Assembly (NCBI GenBank): GCA_019247135.1
Contig: JAFAPL010000428.1
Coordinates: forward strand, 1-11,330
Reading direction: 5' to 3'
Source of the DNA: Chloroflexota bacterium
GTDB lineage: Bacteria; Chloroflexota; UBA6077; CF-72
Length of the DNA: 11,330 nt
Part shown: positions 1 to 6,422 of the stretch, one piece after another
Position numbering within the stretch: the stretch's first letter is position 1
Layout of the letters: each line of letters begins with the position of its first letter
Notes under the pieces: generated by a model
Seen by the model: the letters and a program-made list of their open reading frames with translations, nothing else
Told to the model about the DNA's origin: nothing
Databases searched by the model: none
Program-made: the position numbers and the translations under genes

Positions 1-1
1 C

Positions 2-190
2 GCGGTTCCGCTCATGGTGGGTGGATCGCTGCAGCACTACCTTGCCCTGGACGTGCATTTACGTCCACTGCTGGTGGAGTTGGGCGCGACGTGTGCCACG
101 CCGGGGCTGTACGTGGTCGAGACCGAACTGGAGCAACTCGACCAGCAGGTCGTGGCCTACGTAGATCAAGTGGCAGTCAATCGACTTTGA
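2..190 (+). CDS. NADPH-dependent FMN reductase family protein, C-terminal fragment
   Basis: The gene is cut by the left edge; 62 codons and a TGA stop at 188-190 remain. The translated piece begins AVPLMVGGSLQHYLALDVHL and continues with LRPLLVELGA and a GLYVVE segment. This matches the end of the flavodoxin-like fold of NADPH-dependent FMN reductases (SsuE/MsuE type), where a conserved His and an LRPLL helix precede a short strand and a C-terminal helix. Such enzymes reduce free FMN in the cytoplasm for two-component monooxygenases. The flavin and NADPH motifs lie outside the window, so the family call rests on the tail alone. The last 14 bases overlap the end of the convergent response-regulator gene. 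Confidence 0.68.
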   Translation, partial: AVPLMVGGSLQHYLALDVHLRPLLVELGATCATPGLYVVETELEQLDQQVVAYVDQVAVNRL

Positions 191-866
191 GACGGTAGCC
201 GACGCCAGGCTCCGTCAGGATCAATTGTGGGTGCGACGGATCCTCCTCCAGCTTCTTGCGCAGGCTGGCGATGAACACGCGCAGGCTGCCGACCGCGTCC
301 TCGTAACCGCTTCCGAGAACCGATCGCAGCAACTGGCCGTGTGTCACCACGCGGCCGGCGTTCTGCACTAGATAGCGCAGCAAGCCATACTCCGTCGGAG
401 TCAGGTGGACCTCGTGTCCGCCGCGGCGGACGAGCCGACGTGACAGGTCGATCTCGACGTTGCCGTGCTGCCGGACGACGCTCGCTGGTTCCGACCCGAG
501 CTCGGCGTGCCGCAACGCGACGCGCATCCGCGCCAGCAGCTCCGGCACGCTGAATGGCTTCGTGCCGTAGTCGTCGGCACCGGCGTCCAGGGCGGCCACT
601 TTGGCCTGGTCGTCGTCACGAACGGAGAGCACGACGATCGGCAGCCGCGTCCATTCACGCATGCGCTGCGTCACTTCGACGCCACTGATGTCGGGCAGCG
701 ACAGGTCGAGGATCACGAGCGCCGGCGGTCGAACAGCAGCGCTATCCAACGCTGTTTCGCCGGTTTCGGCCTCCTCGACGTCATATCCGTTGGCTCTGAG
801 CGTCACGCGTAAGGAGCGCCGGATTTGCGGCTCGTCGTCCACCACCAGGACCCTGGTACCGCTCAT
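177..866 (-). CDS. KdpE-like OmpR-family response regulator
   Basis: A two-domain DNA-binding response regulator of 229 residues, close to the usual KdpE length of about 225. The receiver domain (about residues 4-118) has the acidic pair D10-D11, phospho-acceptor D54 in VILDLSLPD, switch S81 and conserved K103 in KPF. A winged-helix Trans_reg_C domain follows (about 130-226), with LTPTEYGLLRYL and the final GVGYRL. It should be phosphorylated by the kinase encoded just upstream and then bind promoter DNA. I chose the ATG at 866 because it overlaps the kinase stop in an ATGA arrangement and puts the VLVVDDE strand at the normal distance from the N-terminus. An in-frame start at 911 would add 15 atypical residues. 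No kdpFABC genes are present, so a role in potassium control is unproven. Confidence 0.9.
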   Translation of the reverse strand: MSGTRVLVVDDEPQIRRSLRVTLRANGYDVEEAETGETALDSAAVRPPALVILDLSLPDISGVEVTQRMREWTRLPIVVLSVRDDDQAKVAALDAGADDYGTKPFSVPELLARMRVALRHAELGSEPASVVRQHGNVEIDLSRRLVRRGGHEVHLTPTEYGLLRYLVQNAGRVVTHGQLLRSVLGSGYEDAVGSLRVFIASLRKKLEEDPSHPQLILTEPGVGYRLKVD

Positions 867-1846
867 AACGGCAGTGTCAGGCGGAAACACGCGCCCGCTG
901 GCGCCGCGCACAGTTCGAGATGACCGCCGTGCGCCTCGGCCAGGCCACGTGCAATTGAAAGCCCCAGACCCGAGCCCGAGGAGCCGCCACGACGTTCGAA
1001 CGGCCGAAAGATCCGCTCCCGGTCGGCTGGAGGAATGCCAGGCCCGGTGTCGGCGACCTCCAGCGAGGCGGCGTCCGCATCTGCCGACAAACGGATTTCC
1101 AGGGAAGTTCCGGGTGGTGTGTGGCGAACAGCGTTCTCGAGCAAGTTTGTCACAATCTGGTCCACCTGAGCGTAATCGCAGCGGACCAGAGGCATATTCG
1201 GCTGGATCGCGACCTTCACGTCGTGGTGCGCGGCTCGCAGTGCCGGACCAAGTCGAGCCAGGACCGCATCGACCAGTTCGACCAGATCCTGAGGCTGCTT
1301 GTGCGGCACGAGTGCGCCGGCTTCGAGCTGGGACGCCTCCAGCAGATTGGCGACCAGCCGGTCGAGTCGATCGGCTTCTTCGTCGATGGCGGCCAGGAGC
1401 TCGGCACGATCCGCCTCGCTGTACGTCACTTCGGACTGGCGCAGACCCGAGACGTTGGCCTTGATCGACGCCAACGGTGTACGCAGGTCGTGCGACACCG
1501 CGTGCAATAACGCGGTTTTGAGCTCGTCGGAGCGACGGGCGACGATCGCCTCGCGCTGGCGTTCTCCTGCCTGGCGCGCCGCCTCGGCAAGTTGGGCCAT
1601 GACGAGCGCCGTAAACACGAGCAGCACGAGCCCGATCATCTGGTCGGGCGGATCGACGGTCAGTGCGCCAACCGGTTCGACAAAGAAGTAGTCATGTGCG
1701 AGCGCAGCGAGGGTCGCCCCGACCAGGGCTGGCCCACGCCCCCAGCGCGTCGCGGCAATCGTGATCGGAACGAGGTAGAGGAGGACCGCCGTGGGCACGT
1801 CGGAGCGGGTGCGCAGCAGCGCGATGACAGCGACGCTCACCGCCAC
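863..1846 (-). CDS. DUF4118 (KdpD C-terminal-like) sensor histidine kinase, short form
   Basis: A 327-residue membrane histidine kinase corresponding only to the C-terminal part of KdpD. It has hydrophobic segments at about residues 1-12, 20-36, 38-55 and 71-90 (the DUF4118 four-helix sensor). A HisKA domain follows with phospho-acceptor H119 in VSHDLRTP. The HATPase domain carries the N box NLLENAVRH (234-242), DTGPGI (266-271) and GSGLGLSI (291-298). The N-terminal KdpD and Usp domains of full KdpD, normally about 900 residues in total, are absent. The start is doubtful. The GTG at 1846 falls inside the first membrane helix; the frame stays open and hydrophobic for 19 codons upstream to a TAG at 1904-1906, but contains no ATG, GTG or TTG there. 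It overlaps the response regulator by ATGA (863-866), so the two are translationally coupled and form a cognate pair. Confidence 0.85.
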   Translation of the reverse strand: MAVSVAVIALLRTRSDVPTAVLLYLVPITIAATRWGRGPALVGATLAALAHDYFFVEPVGALTVDPPDQMIGLVLLVFTALVMAQLAEAARQAGERQREAIVARRSDELKTALLHAVSHDLRTPLASIKANVSGLRQSEVTYSEADRAELLAAIDEEADRLDRLVANLLEASQLEAGALVPHKQPQDLVELVDAVLARLGPALRAAHHDVKVAIQPNMPLVRCDYAQVDQIVTNLLENAVRHTPPGTSLEIRLSADADAASLEVADTGPGIPPADRERIFRPFERRGGSSGSGLGLSIARGLAEAHGGHLELCAAPAGACFRLTLPL

Positions 1847-1951
1847 GCCGACGATGACCAGGAGATAGCCGCGAAGTCGCGAGGGGTTCGTAGCAGGGGG
1901 ATGCTAATGCGCGCCACGCAATGCTGCCGACGTACAACAGTGGGCAACAGT
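1847..1951. promoter_or_regulatory. Divergent intergenic region between the kinase and an alcohol dehydrogenase
   Basis: This is the only stretch that can hold the promoters of the leftward two-component genes and the rightward dehydrogenase-oxygenase pair. I see no convincing -35/-10 pair. Two things stand out. One is a G-rich AGGGGG at 1895-1900 that could serve as a ribosome-binding site for an ATG at 1907, in frame with the dehydrogenase. The other is a perfect 8-bp direct repeat CAACAGTG at 1935-1942 and 1945-1952, one helical turn apart, touching the GTG start at 1952. Calling this a regulatory region is inference from gene orientation. Confidence 0.4.
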
Positions 1952-3064
1952 GTGAATGGACGCGTATTGGCGGCGGTTCAGGTCGCACCCGAGACGACCG
2001 AGCTGCGCGACTTTCCATTACCAGAGATAACTGAGGACGCCGCGCTGCTGAAAGTCGAAGCGGCAGGCGTATGCGGCAGTGACGTCGGCGCATACCAACG
2101 CCTGCCGAGCGGACCGCGGATCCTCGGTCACGAGAACGTCGGCTTTCTGAGCCAGGTGGGCGCGGCGTTCGCGCGACGGTGGGGCGTCAAGGAGGGTGAT
2201 CGCGTCGCGATCGAAGAGTATCTGCCGTGCGGTCATTGCGAGCTGTGTTTGCGCGGCGAGTTTCGCCATTGTCTGGCGACCGACGTGCATTCGAACCCGG
2301 ACGCGTTGCGCTATGGCAGCACGCCGGTGACGCAGCCGCCGGCCTTGTGGGGCGGCTATAGCCAGTACCTGTACTTGCCGCCGACGACGGTCCTGCACAG
2401 GATGCCAACGCATGTACCGGCCGAGCAGGCCGCGCTCGCGTTACCGCTGGGCAATGGCGTGCAGTGGGCACTGACCGAGGCACACGCCGGACCCGGCGGC
2501 AGCCTTGTCGTGCTCGGGCCCGGCCAGCAAGGCCTCGGCTGCGTGCTCGCGGCGAAGTGGGCGGGGGCTGATCGCATCATCCTCGTCGGACTGCAGCGCG
2601 ATTCGCGTCGGCTGTCCGTCGGGCGCGAGTTTGGCGCGGACGAGATCATCGTGGCCGATCAGCAGGACGTCCTCGAGCGGGTGCGCGAGCTCACGTACGG
2701 CAAGGGCGTCGACGCGGTGATCGACACAACCTCGGCGAGTGCGTCAGAGATGGTTCCGCTCGGGATCGAGCTGCTCAAACGCAAGGAAGGCCGCATGGTC
2801 GTGCAGAGCATCGGCGGAACGATTAAAGACTTTCCGATCGAGCGATTTGCCCGAAAGTATGTGACGCTCAAGGCGGCGCGCGGGCACAGCTACGCGGCCG
2901 TCGAGATGGCCATTCGGCGTATCGCCTCTGGGAAGGATCGCCTGGACCTGATGTGCACACATCATTTCGGGCTCGATGGGGTCGATCGGGCGATCAGATC
3001 CGTTGGCGGCACAGGCGAGCCCGACGCGATACACGTCACGGTGGCGCCCTCAGGAGTGAATTAG
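1952..3064 (+). CDS. Zinc-dependent alcohol dehydrogenase family (MDR) oxidoreductase
   Basis: A medium-chain dehydrogenase of 370 residues. The GroES-like catalytic domain has catalytic-zinc ligands C41 (in GVCGSD) and H60-E61 (in GHENVG), plus the four structural-zinc cysteines C93, C96, C99 and C107. The Rossmann domain carries GPGQQG at 189-194. The residue after the second Rossmann strand is not the Asp typical of strict NAD enzymes, and several Arg follow, so NADP use is possible. The family oxidises secondary alcohols or polyols; the substrate is not evident. I placed the start at GTG 1952 because the usual family N-terminus begins there, although no good ribosome-binding site precedes it. 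Alternatives are GTG 1940 and ATG 1907, the latter with AGGGGG six bases upstream and 15 extra residues. The Rieske oxygenase gene follows after 42 bases, probably in one operon. Confidence 0.87.
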   Translation: MNGRVLAAVQVAPETTELRDFPLPEITEDAALLKVEAAGVCGSDVGAYQRLPSGPRILGHENVGFLSQVGAAFARRWGVKEGDRVAIEEYLPCGHCELCLRGEFRHCLATDVHSNPDALRYGSTPVTQPPALWGGYSQYLYLPPTTVLHRMPTHVPAEQAALALPLGNGVQWALTEAHAGPGGSLVVLGPGQQGLGCVLAAKWAGADRIILVGLQRDSRRLSVGREFGADEIIVADQQDVLERVRELTYGKGVDAVIDTTSASASEMVPLGIELLKRKEGRMVVQSIGGTIKDFPIERFARKYVTLKAARGHSYAAVEMAIRRIASGKDRLDLMCTHHFGLDGVDRAIRSVGGTGEPDAIHVTVAPSGVN

Positions 3065-3095
3065 TGCGGCGGCAACGCGAACGCGTAGACTGCTC

Positions 3096-3102
3096 AGGGA
3101 GG
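3096..3102 (+). promoter_or_regulatory. Ribosome-binding site of the Rieske oxygenase gene
   Basis: AGGGAGG lies four bases upstream of the ATG at 3107. It is the strongest Shine-Dalgarno match in the window and fixes the start of the oxygenase gene. Confidence 0.7.
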
Positions 3103-3106
3103 CCTG

Positions 3107-4363
3107 ATGCTGAGCCGACAGGACAACGAACTGATCACCCGCGTCGGACCGGGGACGCCCATGGGCAACGTCATGCGCCGCTACTGGATGCCCGCCGCAC
3201 TGGCATCCGAGCTCCCCGAAGGCGACTGCCCGCCAATTCGCGTGCGTTTGCTGGGTGAGAACCTCGTCGCCTTCCGCGATACGAATGGGCAACCGGGCCT
3301 GATCCAGGAGAACTGTCCGCACCGCGGCGCCTCCCTGTACTTCGGCCGCAACGAGGAGTGCGGGATCCGGTGTGTCTATCACGGCTGGAAGTTCGACACC
3401 ACCGGCCAGTGCGTGGACATGCCCAACGAGCCCGCCGAGTCCGACTTCAAGACGAAAGTCAAGGCTCTCACGTATCCGTGCGTCGAGAAGGGGGGCGTGA
3501 TCTGGGCGTACATGGGACCGGAGGAGAAACAGCCACCGGAGCCGAACCTCGAGTGGATGCGTGCGCCAGCGGGTCATTCGTGGGTGTCGAAGACGTATGA
3601 GGAATGCAACTACCTGCAGGCGATGGAAGGTGGCCTCGACACCTCACACTCCTCATTCCTGCATCGCTACTTCGACGCCTCGAGTATGGCCAACCCGCGC
3701 GTGCGCTCCACGGCTCCACGATTGGAAGTGCTGAACACCGCGTACGGCTACATGTACGCGAGCATTCGACCTCTGCCCGAGGAGCAGAAGAATTTCGTGC
3801 GCATTTACCACTATGTGATGCCGTTCTACCAGCTGCGCGCTGGTGGACTGGCAACCGGAGTGGGTGATATCGACGGCCACATGTGGGTGCCGATCGACGA
3901 TGTGACGTGCTGGACGTACAACTTCCATTGCAACAAGGCGCATCCGCTTTCGGCCGAAGAGTTCGATGGCATCGAGAAACGTTTTGGTCGCGCACGCGAG
4001 GACTACATTCCGGGCACCTTCAAGTTGAAGGCCAATAAGAGCAACGAATACTTTCTCGACCGCGACAAGCAGCGAACCTTCAATTACACGGGAATTGAAG
4101 GCGTCAATACGCAGGACTTCGCGGTGCAGGAAAGCATGGGGCCGATCTACGACCGCACACAGGAGCGCCTTGGAAGCGCGGATACGGCGATCATTCAGAT
4201 GCGACGGCTGCTGCTGCAGGCGGCGCGGGACCTGGAGAATGGTCTGGATCCGCTGGGTACGCACGGCGAGGGATCGGATGTCCGCCCAGCCCAGATGATG
4301 CTGCCGCAGGATGCGAAATGGAGCGAGACGCAGCTCATGGAGGAGCTGGTCGCGAAGTTCTAA
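3107..4363 (+). CDS. Rieske non-heme iron oxygenase alpha subunit, phthalate 4,5-dioxygenase type
   Basis: The catalytic oxygenase component (418 residues) of a ring-hydroxylating or demethylating Rieske system. The N-terminal Rieske domain binds a [2Fe-2S] cluster through C70-x-H72 (CPHRGAS) and C89-x2-H92 (CVYHGWKFD). The catalytic mononuclear iron motif is D178-x2-H181-x4-H186 in LDTSHSSFLH, where D178 is the expected electron-bridging Asp. The N-terminus (VGPGTPMGNVMRRYW) and the CVDMPNEPAES segment recall phthalate 4,5-dioxygenase oxygenases (Pht3/OphA2), which are slightly longer. Electrons would come from a flavin/[2Fe-2S] reductase, but none is encoded here. The start is supported by a strong ribosome-binding site. 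The gene is probably cotranscribed with the alcohol dehydrogenase upstream. Family certainty is high; the true substrate, phthalate or another aromatic, is unknown. Confidence 0.93.
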   Translation: MLSRQDNELITRVGPGTPMGNVMRRYWMPAALASELPEGDCPPIRVRLLGENLVAFRDTNGQPGLIQENCPHRGASLYFGRNEECGIRCVYHGWKFDTTGQCVDMPNEPAESDFKTKVKALTYPCVEKGGVIWAYMGPEEKQPPEPNLEWMRAPAGHSWVSKTYEECNYLQAMEGGLDTSHSSFLHRYFDASSMANPRVRSTAPRLEVLNTAYGYMYASIRPLPEEQKNFVRIYHYVMPFYQLRAGGLATGVGDIDGHMWVPIDDVTCWTYNFHCNKAHPLSAEEFDGIEKRFGRAREDYIPGTFKLKANKSNEYFLDRDKQRTFNYTGIEGVNTQDFAVQESMGPIYDRTQERLGSADTAIIQMRRLLLQAARDLENGLDPLGTHGEGSDVRPAQMMLPQDAKWSETQLMEELVAKF

Positions 4364-4386
4364 ACGCGTAGTCCTCGCAGCACCCT

Positions 4387-5228
4387 GTTGAAAGAACTGG
4401 CTCAATACAGCGCGAGCCCGCGCAGAGACAATCAGAAAATCTCGGCAGACTGCTTTCGCTAGCGCGTGTTAGTTCGGTTTCTCTAGCGGGCTGCCGCTTC
4501 ATCAGCCCGAGGCGCTCAACTTGAAAAGTTGACACAACTGGCTCGAGATAGCGCCAGCCCGCAAGCATCACGTATCAGAAGACTCTGGCGGAGAGCTGTC
4601 GCTGGCGCGTGCTATTCGTTTCTGTAGCTGGCTGCCGCTGCATCAGCCCGAGACGCTCAACTTGGAAAGTTGAAACAACTGGCTCAATACAGCGCCAGCC
4701 CGCGCAGAAAGAATCAGAAAATTCGGCAGACTGCCGTCGCTGACGCGTGCTAGTTCGGTTTCTCTAGCGGGCTGCCGCTGCATCGGCCCGAGACGCTCAA
4801 CTTGAAAAGTTGACACAACTGGCTCGAGATAGCGCCAGCCCGCACGAATCACGTATCAGAAGACTCTGGCGGAGACCTGTCGCTGGCGCGTGCTATTCGT
4901 TTCTCTAGCTGGCTGCCGCTGCATCAGCCCGAGACGCTCAACTTGGAAAGTTGAAACAACTGGCTCAATACAGCGCCAGCCCGCGCAGAAACAATCAGAA
5001 AATCTCGGCAGACTGCTTTCGCTGGCGCGTGCTATTCGTCTATCTAGCTGGCTGCCGCTGCATCAGCCCGCGGCGCTCAACTTGAAAAGTTGACACAACT
5101 GGCTGGACGTAGCGGCAGCCCGCACGCATCACGTATCAGAAGACTGTGGCAGAGAGCTATCGCTGGCGCGTGCTATTCGTCTATCTAGCTGGCTGCCGCC
5201 GCATCAGGCCGAGGCGGACTTGAGCAGC
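4387..5228. repeat. Tandem array of six ~141-bp units in alternating A/B subtypes
   Basis: No credible gene lies between 4364 and 5258; the stretch is filled by a direct tandem array. Taking GTTGA as the unit start, the units begin at 4387, 4528, 4669, 4809, 4950 and 5089, giving lengths of 141, 141, 140, 141 and 139; the sixth decays near 5216-5228. Units 1, 3 and 5 (type A) share CTCAATACAGCG and AATCAGAAAATCTCGG. Units 2, 4 and 6 (type B) share ATCACGTATCAGAAGACT. The higher-order period is therefore about 281 bp, present three times. Units 2 and 4 differ at only a few positions. Unit 5 is type A in front and type B-like behind. Each unit contains several short inverted repeats. There is no transposase and no protein-coding signal, because unit lengths of 139 and 140 break every frame. 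Function is unknown; it could be structured RNA, a protein-binding array or a selfish satellite. Confidence 0.93.
4517..4539. repeat. Overlapping hairpin element at a unit junction (one of five)
   Basis: CAACTT (4517-4522) is complementary to AAGTTG (4526-4531) around a three-base GAA. AGTTG (4527-4531) is in turn complementary to CAACT (4535-4539) around ACA. The two stems share the middle strand and so exclude each other. The same 23-base element recurs at 4658-4680, 4798-4820, 4939-4961 and 5078-5100. In all five copies the paired bases are identical and only loop bases vary (GAA or GGA; ACA or AAA). Confidence 0.75.
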
Positions 5229-5258
5229 GCGCGCCGCGCGGCGGCTACGCTGGTCGGC

Positions 5259-6401
5259 ATGAAGATCACGCGCGTCGAGACGATCCCCGTCGACAGGTAT
5301 CTGTTCGTACAGATCCATACAGACGACGGGATCGTCGGCCTTGGCGAAGCCGGTACCTGGGGCTTCCTGGAGGCCGCCGAGCAGGTCGTCAAGAAGTTCG
5401 CCCTGTACCTCGTCGGCCAGGACCCCCTGCGTATCGAGCATCACTGGCAGTACCTCTATCGCTCGACGCACTTCCGCGGCGCGGCGATCATGGGCGCGCT
5501 GAGCGCGATCGACATCGCCCTGTGGGACGTCGCTGGCAAGCACTTCGGAGTCCCGGTCTACGCATTGCTGGGCGGCAAGACGCGCCACAAGGCGCGCGTC
5601 TATTATCACGTGCTCGCCGAAACTGTCCCCGAGCTCGTCGACGGCTGCAAGGCCGCGAAGGCGCGCGGTTTTACCGCCGTCGGGCATCTGTCACCGTTTG
5701 CCGACGAGCCGCGCAGCACCCCGTATTTCAAAACGCACGCGTCGAAAATCCACGAGGCCGTCGACGCCGTGCGGCAGTTCCGCGAAGCTGTCGGCGACGA
5801 CGTGGACCTGTGCATCGAAATCCACCGCCGACTCACTCCAGCGGAGGCGATCGTGCTCGCACGCGGCATCGAGCCCTTCCACCCGCTGTTCTATGAAGAC
5901 CCCATTCTGCCGGACAACTTCGACGCCATGGGCCTCGTTGCCGAAAACATCCATATCCCGATCGCGACCGGCGAACGCCTGCACACCATCTTCGAATTCG
6001 AGATGTTGTTGCGGCGCGGCGCCGTCCAGTTCGTGCGTCCGGATGTTTGCATGTGTGGCGGTATCACCGGTGCCAAGAAAGTCGCGGCGCTCGCCGAGGC
6101 AAATTACGTTGGCGTGGTGCCGCACAATCCACTCGGACCCGTTAGCACGGCGGCGTGCGTTCAACTAGCGGCATGCATTCCGAATTTCACGATTCAGGAA
6201 TATCCGACCGGCGAGGATCAACCGCCGAAGTCAGAGATCGTGCGGACGGCGCTCGCATATGACGGGCACGGCTCACTGGTCGTGCCGGACGCACCGGGCA
6301 TTGGCGTCGAGCTGCAACCGGATGCGGCTGAGCGACATCCATACAAGCTGCGCTGGCTGGGCACGCGCCTGTACGACGACGGGTCGGTGATGGACCAGTA
6401 G
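5259..6401 (+). CDS. Mandelate racemase/muconate lactonizing enzyme family protein (acid-sugar dehydratase-like)
   Basis: An enolase-superfamily enzyme of 380 residues. An N-terminal capping domain (about 1-115) is followed by a modified TIM barrel. Candidate Mg ligands at the ends of three successive barrel strands are E187 (CIEIHRRLTP), E213 (FYEDPI) and E239 (ATGERL). H189 and H289 (VVPHNPLGP) sit where galactonate and mannonate dehydratases keep their catalytic histidines. The IHRRLTPAEA stretch points to the GalD/ManD/RspA-like branch, which abstracts a proton next to a carboxylate and usually dehydrates sugar acids. The first ligand is Glu where characterised GalD and ManD have Asp. I chose ATG 5259 (MKITRVETIPV) because it matches the family N-terminus; an in-frame TTG at 5220 would start inside the decaying end of the repeat array. 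No strong ribosome-binding site is visible. Substrate unknown. Confidence 0.9.
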   Translation: MKITRVETIPVDRYLFVQIHTDDGIVGLGEAGTWGFLEAAEQVVKKFALYLVGQDPLRIEHHWQYLYRSTHFRGAAIMGALSAIDIALWDVAGKHFGVPVYALLGGKTRHKARVYYHVLAETVPELVDGCKAAKARGFTAVGHLSPFADEPRSTPYFKTHASKIHEAVDAVRQFREAVGDDVDLCIEIHRRLTPAEAIVLARGIEPFHPLFYEDPILPDNFDAMGLVAENIHIPIATGERLHTIFEFEMLLRRGAVQFVRPDVCMCGGITGAKKVAALAEANYVGVVPHNPLGPVSTAACVQLAACIPNFTIQEYPTGEDQPPKSEIVRTALAYDGHGSLVVPDAPGIGVELQPDAAERHPYKLRWLGTRLYDDGSVMDQ

Positions 6402-6419
6402 CCCCAGCGCTGGCGGGGC
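6401..6419. terminator. Possible bidirectional hairpin between convergent genes
   Basis: GCCCC and GGGGC flank an inner GC/GC pair with one bulged A, starting at the last base of the enolase-family stop codon. It sits in the 21-base gap between two convergent genes, where a shared terminator is expected. There is no T-tract on either strand, so intrinsic termination is uncertain. Confidence 0.35.
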
Positions 6420-6422
6420 GCC

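Noticed and set aside
177..190. Frameshift or assembly problem where two genes overlap tail to tail
   Set aside because: Both reading frames end normally with family-typical C-termini; a 14-base convergent overlap is ordinary in compact genomes.
867..911. Upstream start of the response regulator at 911
   Set aside because: It adds 15 atypical residues within the kinase gene; the ATG at 866 with its ATGA overlap fits the family better.
1592..1951. N-terminal extension of the first alcohol dehydrogenase back to 1592
   Set aside because: The extension is antisense to the kinase, low in complexity and unlike any dehydrogenase N-terminus.
4335..5093. Open reading frames of 67-78 codons inside the repeat array on both strands
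   Set aside because: They share repeated peptides only because the DNA repeats. Unit lengths of 139 and 140 break the frames, there are no ribosome-binding sites, and both strands are equally open.
4387..5228. CRISPR array
   Set aside because: The whole 141-bp unit is repeated without unique spacers, and no cas genes are near.
4387..5228. Insertion sequence or other transposon
   Set aside because: No transposase reading frame, no terminal inverted repeats and no target duplication; the structure is a pure direct tandem array.
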